From NCBI GenBank assembly GCA_025999455.1, contig AP024683.1:2177501-2241500 (forward strand): a stretch of 64,000 nucleotides of DNA, written 5' to 3'. Of the stretch, positions 44,119 to 52,299 are shown piece by piece. The position numbers and the translations under genes were made by a program. The notes beneath the pieces are model-generated. The model was not told the DNA's origin and searched no databases. It saw only the letters and a list, made by a program, of their open reading frames with translations. Position 1 is the first letter of the stretch; the number at the start of each line of letters is the position of its first letter. This DNA comes from Geminicoccaceae bacterium (GTDB taxonomy: Bacteria > Pseudomonadota > Alphaproteobacteria > Geminicoccales > Geminicoccaceae).

Positions 44119-45804
44119 TCAGCCGCCCTTGACGATCACCCGCCCGGCGGTCGGCAGGTCGATCACCTTGCGCGCTTCGATGTAGCGGGCGACGAGTTCC
44201 CAGACGGGCGGCCCCTCCACCCCTTCGTTGACCGAGGCCCAGCCGGCCACGACGTATTTCCGGCTCGGCTCGATCGGCTGGCCGGTCTTCGTGAAGGTCA
44301 TGTCGGAGATGCGCCTGCCGATCGGCTGGTCGACGTCGATCGTGAAGGCCATCCCACCCACGCGGACCATGTCGCCCCCGCCCTGGTAATAAGGGTCGGG
44401 GTTGAAGATGTTGTCGGCGACGTCCTCGAGCACTTCCTTGAGCTGGGCGCCGGTCATTTCGATCCGGTAGACCTGCGGGTAGGTCATCGCCGTCTGCGCC
44501 CAGACGTCCTCCATGCGGATCGGCTGGTCCGGCAACAGCGTCGGGCCCCAGCGGAAGCCGGGCGAGAGGGCGATCTCGGCGTCGCGCTGCTCGAGCAGCG
44601 CGGCGCAGATGAGATCGTCCCAGCTGCCCTGGAAGTTGCCGCGCCGGTAGAGGAGGCTCTTGGTGTGGCCGACCACGCGATCGAGCTCGGCGCGATAGGG
44701 GGCGCGCAGCTCGTCGATCAGCTTCGCCATCTCGGGATCGGGGCGGATCGCGTCCGCGAACACCGGGATCAGCTTGAACGCGTAGTCCTTGACCTCGCCG
44801 TCGCGCACGTCGAGGTCGAGCCGGGCGAGGAACTTGCCGTTCGAACCCGAGCCCACGACGAGCGTCTTGCCGACCCGGAGTGCCCGGGGCAGCGCGTCGT
44901 GGGTGTGGCCGGTGAGCACGACGTCGATCCCCGGCACCCGCGAGACGAGCTTGCGGTCGACGTCGAAGCCGTTGTGGCTCAAGAGCACGACGAGCTCGGC
45001 GCCCTCGGCGCGGGCGTTCTCGACGTGTTCGGCCACCCGCTCCTCGCGGATCCCGAACGACCATTGCGGGATCATCCAGCGCGGGTTCGAGACCGGCGTG
45101 TAGGGGAAAGCTTGGCCGATCACCGCGATCTTGACGCCGCCGCGCTCGAAGAAGGCGGTCGATTCGAAGACCGGCTCCTCCCACTCGGTGTCGAAGACGT
45201 TGCCGCCCAGGAAGGGAAAGCCGAGTTCCTCGACGATCTCCTTCACCCGCTCGGCGCCGTAGGTGAATTCCCAATGCGCGGTCATGGCCTCGACACCGAG
45301 CGCCTTCAGGGCCGCCACCATGTCGCCGCCCTTGCGCTGCAGCGCGACCCAGGAGCCCTGCATGGCATCGCCGCCGTCGAGGAGCAGCGTCCGGCCTTCG
45401 CGCTCGGCGCGGATCGCCTTCACGAGCGTGGCGATCCGGTCGAGCCCGCCGACCCTACCGTAGCGGCGGGCCAGTTCCACGAAGTCGCGATCGGTGAAGG
45501 CGTACGCTTCGGCGGTGCCCGGCGCGATGCCGAAGTGATTGAGGAAGGCGTCGCCGGTCAGATGCGGCGGCAGGCCGCGCACCTCCCCCACGCCGATGTT
45601 GGTCGAGGGCTCGCGGAACCAGATCGGGACGAGCTGGGCGTGCAGATCCGTGACGTGCAGGATCGTGACGTTGCCGACCGGCCGGAAGGCCAGGAGATCG
45701 GCTTCGCTCAAGCGATCCTGCGCCGCCAGACGCCCGGCCCGTCCCGGGCCGAGGATCGCGCAAGCGGCGGCCGTCAGCGTCAAGAAATCACGGCGGCTGA
45801 CCAA
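44119..45804 (-). CDS. soxB: SoxB, thiosulfohydrolase
   Basis: A 561-residue periplasmic dimanganese hydrolase of the 5'-nucleotidase family that releases sulfate from thiosulfate bound to SoxYZ. It has a twin-arginine export signal (SRRDFLTLTAAACA). Metal and catalytic residues are in HVTDLHAQ (Asp53, His55), LDGGDAMQGS, LLSHNGFD and TGHTHDALP. MTAHWEFTYG and the NFQGSWDDLICAALL region are SoxB-specific. Between soxZ and soxB lies an 81-base gap with a strong hairpin. Confidence 0.96.
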   Translation of the reverse strand: MVSRRDFLTLTAAACAILGPGRAGRLAAQDRLSEADLLAFRPVGNVTILHVTDLHAQLVPIWFREPSTNIGVGEVRGLPPHLTGDAFLNHFGIAPGTAEAYAFTDRDFVELARRYGRVGGLDRIATLVKAIRAEREGRTLLLDGGDAMQGSWVALQRKGGDMVAALKALGVEAMTAHWEFTYGAERVKEIVEELGFPFLGGNVFDTEWEEPVFESTAFFERGGVKIAVIGQAFPYTPVSNPRWMIPQWSFGIREERVAEHVENARAEGAELVVLLSHNGFDVDRKLVSRVPGIDVVLTGHTHDALPRALRVGKTLVVGSGSNGKFLARLDLDVRDGEVKDYAFKLIPVFADAIRPDPEMAKLIDELRAPYRAELDRVVGHTKSLLYRRGNFQGSWDDLICAALLEQRDAEIALSPGFRWGPTLLPDQPIRMEDVWAQTAMTYPQVYRIEMTGAQLKEVLEDVADNIFNPDPYYQGGGDMVRVGGMAFTIDVDQPIGRRISDMTFTKTGQPIEPSRKYVVAGWASVNEGVEGPPVWELVARYIEARKVIDLPTAGRVIVKGG

Positions 45805-45830
45805 GAGGGTCCTCCCTGGGCGGCGAAACG

Positions 45831-45859
45831 GGCGGGCCGCACCCGTGGTGCGGCCCGCC
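45831..45859 (-). terminator. Strong GC hairpin between soxZ and soxB
   Basis: GGCGGGCCGCACC and GGTGCGGCCCGCC form a perfect 13-base stem with a 3-base CGT loop. No T-run follows. It would allow a stable short soxYZ message and less soxB and soxV, in keeping with the high need for carrier protein. Confidence 0.6.
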
Positions 45860-45885
45860 TCGGCGAACGGGGCGCGTACCCGCCC

Positions 45886-46215
45886 TCAGGCGGTGACCTC
45901 GATCTTGCTCTCGGTCTTGTAGACGGTGCCGTCGTCGTCGAACCAGCTGAAGACGAACGTCCCGCTCTCTTCGACCTTCACGAAGAACGAGATGTAGGGA
46001 TTGGCCGAAATCGCCGGGTGCAGGATCATCTCGCAGACCGGCTTGCCGTTCAGCTCGCAGGTGAAGCGGTTGATGATCCTGCGCGGGATCGTCTTGCCCT
46101 CGGCGTCCTTGCGCTGGCCGGTCTCCATGACGTGGCTGACGAGGGTCTTGATCTCGACGATCTCGCCCTTCTTGGCGGTCTTCGGGACCTTGATGCGCGG
46201 CTTGACGTCGGTCAT
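45886..46215 (-). CDS. soxZ: SoxZ, carrier subunit
   Basis: A 109-residue immunoglobulin-like protein without signal peptide; it is exported as a complex with SoxY. The family pattern runs RIKVPKTAKKGEIVEIKTL, SHVMETGQRKD and NPYISFFVKVEESG, ending SKIEVTA. It forms the SoxYZ heterodimer on which sulfur intermediates are carried. It lies 22 bases after soxY. Confidence 0.96.
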   Translation of the reverse strand: MTDVKPRIKVPKTAKKGEIVEIKTLVSHVMETGQRKDAEGKTIPRRIINRFTCELNGKPVCEMILHPAISANPYISFFVKVEESGTFVFSWFDDDGTVYKTESKIEVTA

Positions 46216-46237
46216 GTCTCGTTCCCTCCGCTCTCGC

Positions 46238-46702
46238 TCAGCCGCCGCAGCCGCCGATCGTCACCTTGACCTCGGTCTTGGTCATCCAGACCGAGCCGTC
46301 CGACATCTCCGCCACCGCCCAGACGTTCTGGGTCTGGGCGAGCCGCATCCGGGTCGAGAACTCGGCGCGGCCGCTCGCCGGGGTGAACTTGAAGCTGCAC
46401 ACGCCGGCTTCGGGATTACCTTCCGCCAAGATGTGGATGACTTTGCAGTAATCGTTCGCCGTCATCGGGCTGTCGACGGACGCCGTGAGCGGCACGGTCT
46501 GGCCGTTCTCGGCGATCTCCGGCATGTCGAGTCGGACCTTGCCCTCCTGGGGGGTCTTCCCGCCCGTCAACTCGGCCAGCAGCTTCTGCAGCTTCGGCAG
46601 GTCGGCCTCGGCGGGCCGGCCGGCGAGCCACAGCCCGCCGAGCGCGAGCGCGCCCGCTCCCTGGATCACTCGGCGGCGGCTCGCCGCGCTCCGTTCCCTC
46701 AT
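46238..46702 (-). CDS. soxY: SoxY, sulfur-carrier subunit
   Basis: A 154-residue protein whose C-terminal GGCGG swinging arm (Cys152) covalently carries thiosulfate-derived sulfur. The N-terminus has a twin-arginine signal (ASRRRVIQGAGALALGG). The ATG at 46702 is chosen because the upstream in-frame ATG at 46768 would add a charged extension before the signal. It is first in the leftward soxYZBV operon and is read from the control region shared with soxS. Confidence 0.95.
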   Translation of the reverse strand: MRERSAASRRRVIQGAGALALGGLWLAGRPAEADLPKLQKLLAELTGGKTPQEGKVRLDMPEIAENGQTVPLTASVDSPMTANDYCKVIHILAEGNPEAGVCSFKFTPASGRAEFSTRMRLAQTQNVWAVAEMSDGSVWMTKTEVKVTIGGCGG

Positions 46703-47079
46703 CTTCGCTCTCCCGTCGTCCTCGTCGTGGCACCGTCCGCGGCACCCGATGGCCGCGCCGTGGATCACGAGCCTACTCTACGTCGAACCGAGGAGGAGGT
46801 CATCCTCGAGGCCGAAGACCATCCGGTCCGGGCGACGCCCACCGCGCCGTTGCCGTCGATCGGCCGTCCTCGCACCTCGTGTCACCCCCCCTTGTCCGTC
46901 GCGGCGTCGACGCCGACGTCACCGTGTCGGCGCCGGCGCAGCGGCGCCCTTGCCGCTGCCTTGCCCTGAACATAAGCTGAGGATAATATAAAGGGCAAGC
47001 GACTCCTCGTTGCGGCGAACGGTCGCCCGGAGCACGATGTCGGCTCCTCGGCGGAACCGGGGACGGGAGGTGAGAGCCG
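46703..47079. other. Divergent soxY/soxS intergenic region
   Basis: This 377-base stretch holds no convincing gene. It contains the paired promoters at 46961-46998 and a 14-base palindrome CGGCGTCGACGCCG at 46902-46915. About 265 bases of leader would precede soxY, and about 85 would precede soxS. No riboswitch was recognised. Confidence 0.6.
46961..46998. promoter_or_regulatory. Face-to-face sox promoters within an inverted repeat
   Basis: Rightward: TTGCCC (46961-46966), 17 bases, TAATAT (46984-46989), a good sigma-70-type promoter for soxSW and onward. Leftward: TTGCCC (46998-46993), 18 bases, TATGTT (46974-46969), for soxYZBV. The two -35 boxes belong to a 7-base inverted repeat, TTGCCCT and AGGGCAA, and the -10 boxes lie within each other's footprint. 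Polymerase could use only one at a time, and one regulator bound to the repeat could control both. Confidence 0.65.
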
Positions 47080-47490
47080 GTGAGGATCTCGGTTGCACAG
47101 CGGTTCTTCGGACGGCTCCTCGGGGCGATCGCCCTGCTGGCCACGTCGATCGGCGGGTGGACGCACACCGAGGCCGCCGAGCTCGTGATGTTCGGCGAGC
47201 GCGGCTGCGCGTGGTGCGCGCGCTTCGAGGCCGAAATCGGCGGCATCTATCCGAAGACCGACGAAGCGCGCCGCGCTCCCCTGCGCCGCGTCGACCTCGA
47301 CGAGGGCATCCCGAGCGACTTGACCCATCTGGACCGCCCGCGTGTGACGCCGACCTTCGTCCTCGTCGACGGCGGTCGCGAGGTCGGGCGGATCCTGGGC
47401 TATCCCGGCGAACTCCATTTCTGGGGTCTTTTGGGCATGCTGCTCGAGCGCCTGCCCGAGCCCCGTCCGGCCCCGCTCACCGGAGGTTGA
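47080..47490 (+). CDS. soxS: SoxS-like periplasmic thioredoxin
   Basis: A 136-residue thioredoxin-fold protein with a signal sequence (about 1-32) and redox motif CAWC (Cys43, Cys46), followed by RVTPTFVLVDGGREVGRI with the cis-proline. SoxS in Paracoccus reactivates SoxYZ by reducing it. The GTG at 47080 follows GGGAGGTGAGAGCC. It is first in the rightward sox operon, 5 bases before soxW. It differs from cytoplasmic E. coli SoxS despite the name. Confidence 0.85.
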   Translation: MRISVAQRFFGRLLGAIALLATSIGGWTHTEAAELVMFGERGCAWCARFEAEIGGIYPKTDEARRAPLRRVDLDEGIPSDLTHLDRPRVTPTFVLVDGGREVGRILGYPGELHFWGLLGMLLERLPEPRPAPLTGG

Positions 47491-47495
47491 CGTCC

Positions 47496-48056
47496 ATGCC
47501 CTTGGCTCGCCGCACGCTCTTCGGGCTCGCCGCCGGCACCGTCCTCGCCCGAACCGCGCGGGCGGTCGTGACGGACGCGAGCGGCTTGCCCGGGCAACCC
47601 TGGTTCCTCCAGTCCTTCCTCGATCTGCGCGAAGACCTCCAGACCGCGGCCGGCAACGGCAAACGCCTCGTGATCCTGATCGAGCAACGTGGCTGCCCGT
47701 TCTGCAAGCAGCTCCACGAGGTCAACTTCGCCGAGCCCGGGATCACCGAGTGGATCCGTCCGCGTTTCGAGATCCTGCAGCTCGACCTGCACGGCGCGCG
47801 CGAGGTCACCGATCTCGACGGCAAGACTTACGAAGAACGCGCCTTCGCCCGGGCGATCGCGGGGCAGATGACGCCGGTGGCGATCTTCCTGCCCGCCGAT
47901 CCGGCCGAGGCGCTCGGCCGGCCGACACGAGAGGTGGCGGTGGCCAAGATGCCGGGCTATTTACCTCCGCGGGAGTTCCTCCTGCTGTTCCGCTACGTCC
48001 ACGAGGAGGCCTATCGGCGCGAAAGCTTCGAGAGCTATCGGCTCCGCCAAGCCTGA
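47496..48056 (+). CDS. soxW: SoxW-like periplasmic thioredoxin
   Basis: A 186-residue thioredoxin-fold protein with an N-terminal signal (RRTLFGLAAGTVLARTARA) and the motif CPFC (Cys67, Cys70). The TPVAIFLPA segment carries the cis-proline. It resembles the SoxW/thioredoxin-2-like group with KRLVILIEQRGCPFC and would be reduced by SoxV in the membrane. RBS GGAGG lies about 10 bases before the ATG. Confidence 0.87.
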   Translation: MPLARRTLFGLAAGTVLARTARAVVTDASGLPGQPWFLQSFLDLREDLQTAAGNGKRLVILIEQRGCPFCKQLHEVNFAEPGITEWIRPRFEILQLDLHGAREVTDLDGKTYEERAFARAIAGQMTPVAIFLPADPAEALGRPTREVAVAKMPGYLPPREFLLLFRYVHEEAYRRESFESYRLRQA

Positions 48057-48173
48057 ACGCGCGACGTTCCGCCGCGGCCGGGCACGATTGGCGAGGTTCG
48101 AATATTAGGGTTTTTGCAGATGCGGGCGGTCGGCGGCGGGGGGCTCCGCCCGGATAACCGAGGAGGCTGAGGA

Positions 48174-48473
48174 ATGCGCACACAACGGACCGTGCTTTCG
48201 GGGGCCGCACTCGCGACCCTCGTTCTCGTGGCGCCGGCTCAGGCGGCGCCGTCGGCCGAGGCGATCGCCCGGAACTGTGTCGTCTGCCACGGGCCCAAGG
48301 AGGCGGGCCAGCTCGAAATTCCGAAGCTCGCCAACTACCCCGCGCGTAAGATGGTCGAGATGCTCACGGGCTTCCGCGACGGACAAAAAGAAGCGACGAT
48401 CATGAACCGGATCGCGAAAGCCTTCACGGACGAGCAGATCCAGGCGCTCGCCGCCCATTTCGCGGCGCAGTGA
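48174..48473 (+). CDS. soxE: Monohaem cytochrome c, flavocytochrome c sulfide dehydrogenase subunit (FccA/SoxE-like)
   Basis: A 99-residue periplasmic cytochrome. A Sec signal covers about 1-24 (ending AQAA) and one haem site CVVCH lies at about 35-39. A methionine in RKMVEMLTGF is a likely sixth ligand. Paracoccus SoxE has two haems; here there is one, which fits the small FccA subunit. It directly precedes the flavoprotein gene by 15 bases, and a 117-base gap with GAATATTAGGG separates it from soxW. It would accept electrons from SoxF. Confidence 0.85.
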   Translation: MRTQRTVLSGAALATLVLVAPAQAAPSAEAIARNCVVCHGPKEAGQLEIPKLANYPARKMVEMLTGFRDGQKEATIMNRIAKAFTDEQIQALAAHFAAQ

Positions 48474-48488
48474 GGGGGAGGACGGACC

Positions 48489-49751
48489 ATGGTCACGACA
48501 CGGCGCAGCTTCGTCGGCGCGAGCTTGAGCCTCGGGGCGACCCTCGCACTCCCCAACATCGCCCGCGGTGCCTCGCCCAAGGTGGTCGTTGTGGGCGGCG
48601 GTTTCGGCGGCGGTACGGCCGCCAAATACGTCAAGCGCTTCATGCCACAGGCCGAGGTCACGCTCGTCGAGCGCGATCGGCAGTTCGTCACCTGCCCCTT
48701 CTCGAACTACGTGATCGGCGGTCTCATCAAGGACATCAAGCAGATCACCCACGGCTACGACAAGATCGCCAAGCGCGGCGTGAAAGTCGTCCACGACGAA
48801 GCGGTCGGGGTGGATCCCTCGGCCCGCAAGGTGACCCTGAAGGGCGGGAGCGTGCTCGACTACGATCGGCTGGTCCTCGCTCCGGGCATCGACTTCAACT
48901 ACGAAGGCCTGCCCGGTTACAGCGAGGCGGCGGCGGAGGTCATGCCGCACGCCTGGAAGGCGGGGCCGCAGACGCTGCTGCTGCGCAAGCAGCTCGAGGC
49001 CATGCCGGACGGCGGCACGGTCATCATCGTGGCCCCGGCCAATCCGTTCCGTTGCCCGCCGGGGCCCTACGAGCGGGCCGGGATGATCGCCTGGTACCTC
49101 AAGAACAACAAGCCCAAGTCGAAGATCTTGATCTTCGACCCCAAGGAGACCTTCTCGAAGCAGGCGCTCTTCTTCGAGAGTTACGAGATCCTCTATCCCG
49201 GCATGATCCAGTGGATCGGCGGCAAGCAGGGCGGCAAGGTCACCCGGGTCGACCCGAAAGCGATGACCGTCGAGGCCGAGTTCGGCGAGGAAAAGGGGAA
49301 CGTCATCAACGTCATCCCGCCGCAGCGGGCCGGCAAGATCGCCCAGCTCGCCGGGGTCACGGACGACAAGGGTTGGTGCCCGATCAAGCCCGAGAGCATG
49401 GAATCGGCCAAGGTCCCGGGTATCTACGTGGTCGGTGACGCTTGCATCGCGGGTGCGATGCCGAAATCGGGCACCGCGGCCAACAGCCAAGCGCGCAACG
49501 CCGCGGCGGCCCTCGTCGCTTCGCTCGAGGGTAAACCCGCCCCCGAGCCTTCCTACGCCAACACCTGCTATTCGATCGTGGCCGAAGGCTACGGCTTCTC
49601 GGTCACGGGCGTCTACGCGGCGACACCGGAAGGCATCAAGGAGATCGCGGGCGGGGTGAGCAAGGCCAAGGCGCCGCCCAAGGACCGCGATCTCGAAGCG
49701 GCTTACGCCTTCGATTGGTATCGCGGGATCGTCCACGACGCGCTCGGCTGA
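48489..49751 (+). CDS. soxF: SoxF/FccB, flavocytochrome c sulfide dehydrogenase flavoprotein
   Basis: A 420-residue FAD protein that oxidises sulfide to sulfur. A twin-arginine signal ([14 protein letters not shown]) covers about 1-28, and the FAD motif is [17 protein letters not shown]. Cys69 in FVTCPFSN matches the cysteine that binds FAD covalently in flavocytochrome c. Cys189 (NPFRCPPG) and Cys360 (NTCYSIV) match the redox-active disulfide. The C-terminal FCSD domain ends with [13 protein letters not shown]. It forms the functional unit with the preceding cytochrome. Confidence 0.93.
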   Translation: MVTTRRSFVGASLSLGATLALPNIARGASPKVVVVGGGFGGGTAAKYVKRFMPQAEVTLVERDRQFVTCPFSNYVIGGLIKDIKQITHGYDKIAKRGVKVVHDEAVGVDPSARKVTLKGGSVLDYDRLVLAPGIDFNYEGLPGYSEAAAEVMPHAWKAGPQTLLLRKQLEAMPDGGTVIIVAPANPFRCPPGPYERAGMIAWYLKNNKPKSKILIFDPKETFSKQALFFESYEILYPGMIQWIGGKQGGKVTRVDPKAMTVEAEFGEEKGNVINVIPPQRAGKIAQLAGVTDDKGWCPIKPESMESAKVPGIYVVGDACIAGAMPKSGTAANSQARNAAAALVASLEGKPAPEPSYANTCYSIVAEGYGFSVTGVYAATPEGIKEIAGGVSKAKAPPKDRDLEAAYAFDWYRGIVHDALG

Positions 49752-49783
49752 GCGGTCGTCGACCCCCGAACGGGAGGAGGAAC

Positions 49784-51064
49784 ATGACGAAAGAGGATGG
49801 GGGCCGGCGCGGTCGCGCCGGCCTCGACCGGCGGAGTCTGTTGGGTGGTGCGGCCGGGGTCGGCGGGACGCTCCTGGCGGCGGCCGGCGGCGCGCGGGCG
49901 GAGGAGGCGGCCATCCCGGCCGAATTGCCGGAATGGAGCCGCTATCTCGGGCCGGGGGTCGACGACGAGCCCTACGGCAAGCCGTCGAAGTACGAAGCGC
50001 ACGTCATCCGGCGCAATGTCGAGTGGCTCACGGCGTCGACCGAATCCTCGGTCAATTTCACGCCGCTGCCGTGGCTCAACGGGATCATCACGCCGAACGG
50101 GGTGTTCTTCGAGCGGCACCACGGGGGACGGGCGGAGATCGATCCGACCAAGCACCGGCTCTTGATCCACGGGCTCGTCGAGAAGCCGCTCGTCTACACG
50201 ATGGAGGACATCAAGCGGCTGCCCTGCGAAGACCGGATCTGGTTCCTCGAATGTGCCGCCAACGGCGGCATGGAATGGCGCGGCGCGCAGCTCAACGGCT
50301 GCCAATATGTCCGCGGCATGATCGGCTGCGCCCAGTGGACCGGGGTGCGGCTCAAGACCCTGCTCGAGCGGTCGGGATTGAAGCCGAACGCGAAATGGGT
50401 GCTCGCCGAAGGCGCGGACGCCTCGGCGCTCACCCGAAGCTTCCCGATCGAGAAGGCGCTCGACGACGCCTTCGTCGCCTATGCCCAGAACGGCGAGGCA
50501 CTCCGGCCCGGTCAGGGCTACCCGCTCCGGCTCATCCTGCCGGGCTGGGAAGCCAACATGAGCGTCAAATGGCTGCGCCGGATCGAGGTCGGTGACGCGC
50601 CCTGGTACACGCGCTGGGAGACCTCGAAGTACACGGACCTCCTGCCGAGCGGCAAGGCCTACAAGTTCACCTGGGTGCAGGAGGCCAATTCGGTCATCAC
50701 CTGGCCCGCGCCGGAGCACAAGGTGGACGGGCCGGGTCAGTACATGATCCGCGGGCTCGCCTGGTCGGGTCGCGGCCGGATCGTGCGCGTCGATCTCACC
50801 TTCGACGGCGGCAAGAACTGGGTGACCGCGCCTCTGCAGGAGCCGATCCTGCCCAAGGCGCTAACCCGGTTCTACTATCCTTGGCGGTGGGACGGTTCGT
50901 CGGTGATCATCGCCTCGCGCGCGATCGACGAGACGGGCTACGTGCAGCCGACGATCACGCAGCTGCGCAACGCCCGCGGCCGCAACTCGATCTACCACAA
51001 CAACGCCATCATCACCTGGCTCGTGAATTCGAGCGGCGAGGTCGAAAATGTTCAAGTCGCGTGA
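49784..51064 (+). CDS. soxC: SoxC, sulfane dehydrogenase molybdenum subunit
   Basis: A 426-residue molybdopterin enzyme of the sulfite-oxidase family. A twin-arginine signal (LDRRSLLGGAAGVGG) covers about 1-40. The molybdenum ligand is Cys157 in LECAANGGMEW. The C-terminal dimerisation domain includes GRIVRVDLTFDGGKNW and YYPWRWDG. SoxCD oxidises the carrier-bound sulfane sulfur, giving six extra electrons per thiosulfate and no sulfur globules. RBS GGGAGGAGG precedes the ATG; it overlaps soxD by 17 bases. Confidence 0.96.
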   Translation: MTKEDGGRRGRAGLDRRSLLGGAAGVGGTLLAAAGGARAEEAAIPAELPEWSRYLGPGVDDEPYGKPSKYEAHVIRRNVEWLTASTESSVNFTPLPWLNGIITPNGVFFERHHGGRAEIDPTKHRLLIHGLVEKPLVYTMEDIKRLPCEDRIWFLECAANGGMEWRGAQLNGCQYVRGMIGCAQWTGVRLKTLLERSGLKPNAKWVLAEGADASALTRSFPIEKALDDAFVAYAQNGEALRPGQGYPLRLILPGWEANMSVKWLRRIEVGDAPWYTRWETSKYTDLLPSGKAYKFTWVQEANSVITWPAPEHKVDGPGQYMIRGLAWSGRGRIVRVDLTFDGGKNWVTAPLQEPILPKALTRFYYPWRWDGSSVIIASRAIDETGYVQPTITQLRNARGRNSIYHNNAIITWLVNSSGEVENVQVA

Positions 51065-51695
51065 TTTCCTGCTGGCGGGGGCCGTCGCCGCGGTGTTGCT
51101 ACCGTTCACCGCTCTCTCCGCCGCCGAGAAGCCGATCGGGCGCGTGCCGACGGCCGAGGAGATCGCCCGGTGGGACATCGACGTCCGACCGGACGGGCTC
51201 GGCCTGCCACCCGGCCGCGGCACCGCCAAGGAGGGGGAAGAGATCTACCTGGCGCGCTGCGCCTCCTGCCACGGCGAGTTCGGCGAGGCGGTGGGTCGGT
51301 GGCCGCCGCTCGTGGGCGGCCAGGGCTCGCTCACCTGGGACGAACCGATCAAGACGGTCACGAGCTATTGGCCCTACGCCACAACCGTCTTCGACTACAT
51401 CAAGCGGGCGATGCCGTTCGGCGACGCGCAGTCTCTGACCGACGACGAGGTGTACGCGATCACGGCGTTCTTGCTGGCCTCCGACGGTATCATCTCGGAA
51501 GACTTCGTGGTCGACGCCCAGAGCTTACCCAAGATCGTCATGCCCAACGCCGACGGCTTCGTCGAGGATCCGCGGCCCGACGTGCCCAAGGGTGAGCCCT
51601 GCATGAAGGATTGCGTGGCCGAGGTGACGATCATCGGCCATGCCCGCAAGATCGGGGTGACGCCCGAGGACAAGGCGCGGCCCGTCACCGACTGA
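51048..51695 (+). CDS. soxD: SoxD, sulfane dehydrogenase cytochrome subunit (short, one haem)
   Basis: A 215-residue periplasmic cytochrome c with a signal peptide (about 1-26). There is one haem site CASCH (about 71-75) with Met122 (RAMPFGD) as the likely sixth ligand. A C-terminal CMKDC motif (about 185-189) follows. The two-haem SoxD of Paracoccus is about 385 residues; this is the shorter single-haem type. It accepts electrons from SoxC and passes them to the respiratory chain. It ends 6 bases before the convergent membrane-protein gene. Confidence 0.94.
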   Translation: MFKSRDFLLAGAVAAVLLPFTALSAAEKPIGRVPTAEEIARWDIDVRPDGLGLPPGRGTAKEGEEIYLARCASCHGEFGEAVGRWPPLVGGQGSLTWDEPIKTVTSYWPYATTVFDYIKRAMPFGDAQSLTDDEVYAITAFLLASDGIISEDFVVDAQSLPKIVMPNADGFVEDPRPDVPKGEPCMKDCVAEVTIIGHARKIGVTPEDKARPVTD

Positions 51696-51701
51696 ACGGG
51701 C

Positions 51702-52004
51702 TCAGCCGAAGCCGCGGCGCTCGCGGCGGCCGAGGAGCCAAGCGGCGAGGCCGAGGAGGCCGAGGACGAGCCAGGCCGGCAGCGCCAGAAGGGCGATCAG
51801 GACGTTGCCGGCGAGCTCACCGAGGTTGCGCTCGACGGCGGCCTGGAAGCCGACCAGGCTGTTGGCGGAAAGTGCGTACCAGATGCTGCCCAGGCTCACG
51901 CGGCTCGCGCCGCCGCTCGCCACGAGGGTGAGTACCTCGGCGACCGCGGCGGCGGCGCCGAGCAGCAGGAGGGTGAGGCCGAGGCCGCGCAGGAAGCGGT
52001 GCAT
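51702..52004 (-). CDS. Small hypothetical membrane protein
   Basis: A 100-residue protein with two strong hydrophobic stretches, about 7-30 and 67-91, separated by a polar region with SLGSIWYALSANSLVGFQ, and a basic C-terminal RRERRG. It resembles unnamed small inner-membrane proteins. It is convergent with soxD and ends just beyond it. I assign no function. Confidence 0.65.
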   Translation of the reverse strand: MHRFLRGLGLTLLLLGAAAAVAEVLTLVASGGASRVSLGSIWYALSANSLVGFQAAVERNLGELAGNVLIALLALPAWLVLGLLGLAAWLLGRRERRGFG

Positions 52005-52102
52005 GGGGTCCCCGACGGGTGGAGGGCACCATCGCCGAGCGGGCGAGGCGGGGCAAGCGGCGGTTGCGAGGGCGCGCGGCGGGGATTATCTCAAGGCCGG
52101 CC

Positions 52103-52190
52103 GGAGGGATGGCCGAGCGGTCTAAGGCGCACGCCTGGAGAGCGTGTTGGGGGCAACTCCTCGCGGGTTCGAATCCCGCTCCCTCCGCCA
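52103..52190 (+). tRNA. tRNA-Ser, anticodon GGA
   Basis: A full cloverleaf: acceptor stem GGAGGGA with TCCCTCC, anticodon stem CACGC/GCGTG with loop CTGGAGA (anticodon GGA at 52137-52139), a long variable arm as in serine tRNAs, and T arm GCGGG-TTCGAAT-CCCGC. The 3' CCA is encoded. A TTGCGA at 52064-52069 may be a weak -35 for its promoter. Confidence 0.97.
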
Positions 52191-52250
52191 GTTCGTTCTC
52201 GCAAAAGTCCGCCGCGGGCGGGATCGAAAGGCGCGAACGCCCGGCCACCC

Positions 52251-52269
52251 CCGCCGCACGGGGCGGCGG
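52251..52269 (+). terminator. Stem-loop between tRNA-Ser and copB
   Basis: CCGCCGC and GCGGCGG form a 7-base stem with loop ACGGG in the gap between the convergent tRNA and copB. There is no T-run, so it is a weak candidate. Confidence 0.3.
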
Positions 52270-52299
52270 AGGCGGCCTGGGCGGCGCGACGATCTCGGC

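Noticed and set aside
48057-48173. A separate promoter before the monohaem cytochrome gene
   Set aside because: TTGGCG and TATTAG-like elements are present but with wrong spacing, so I did not list it.
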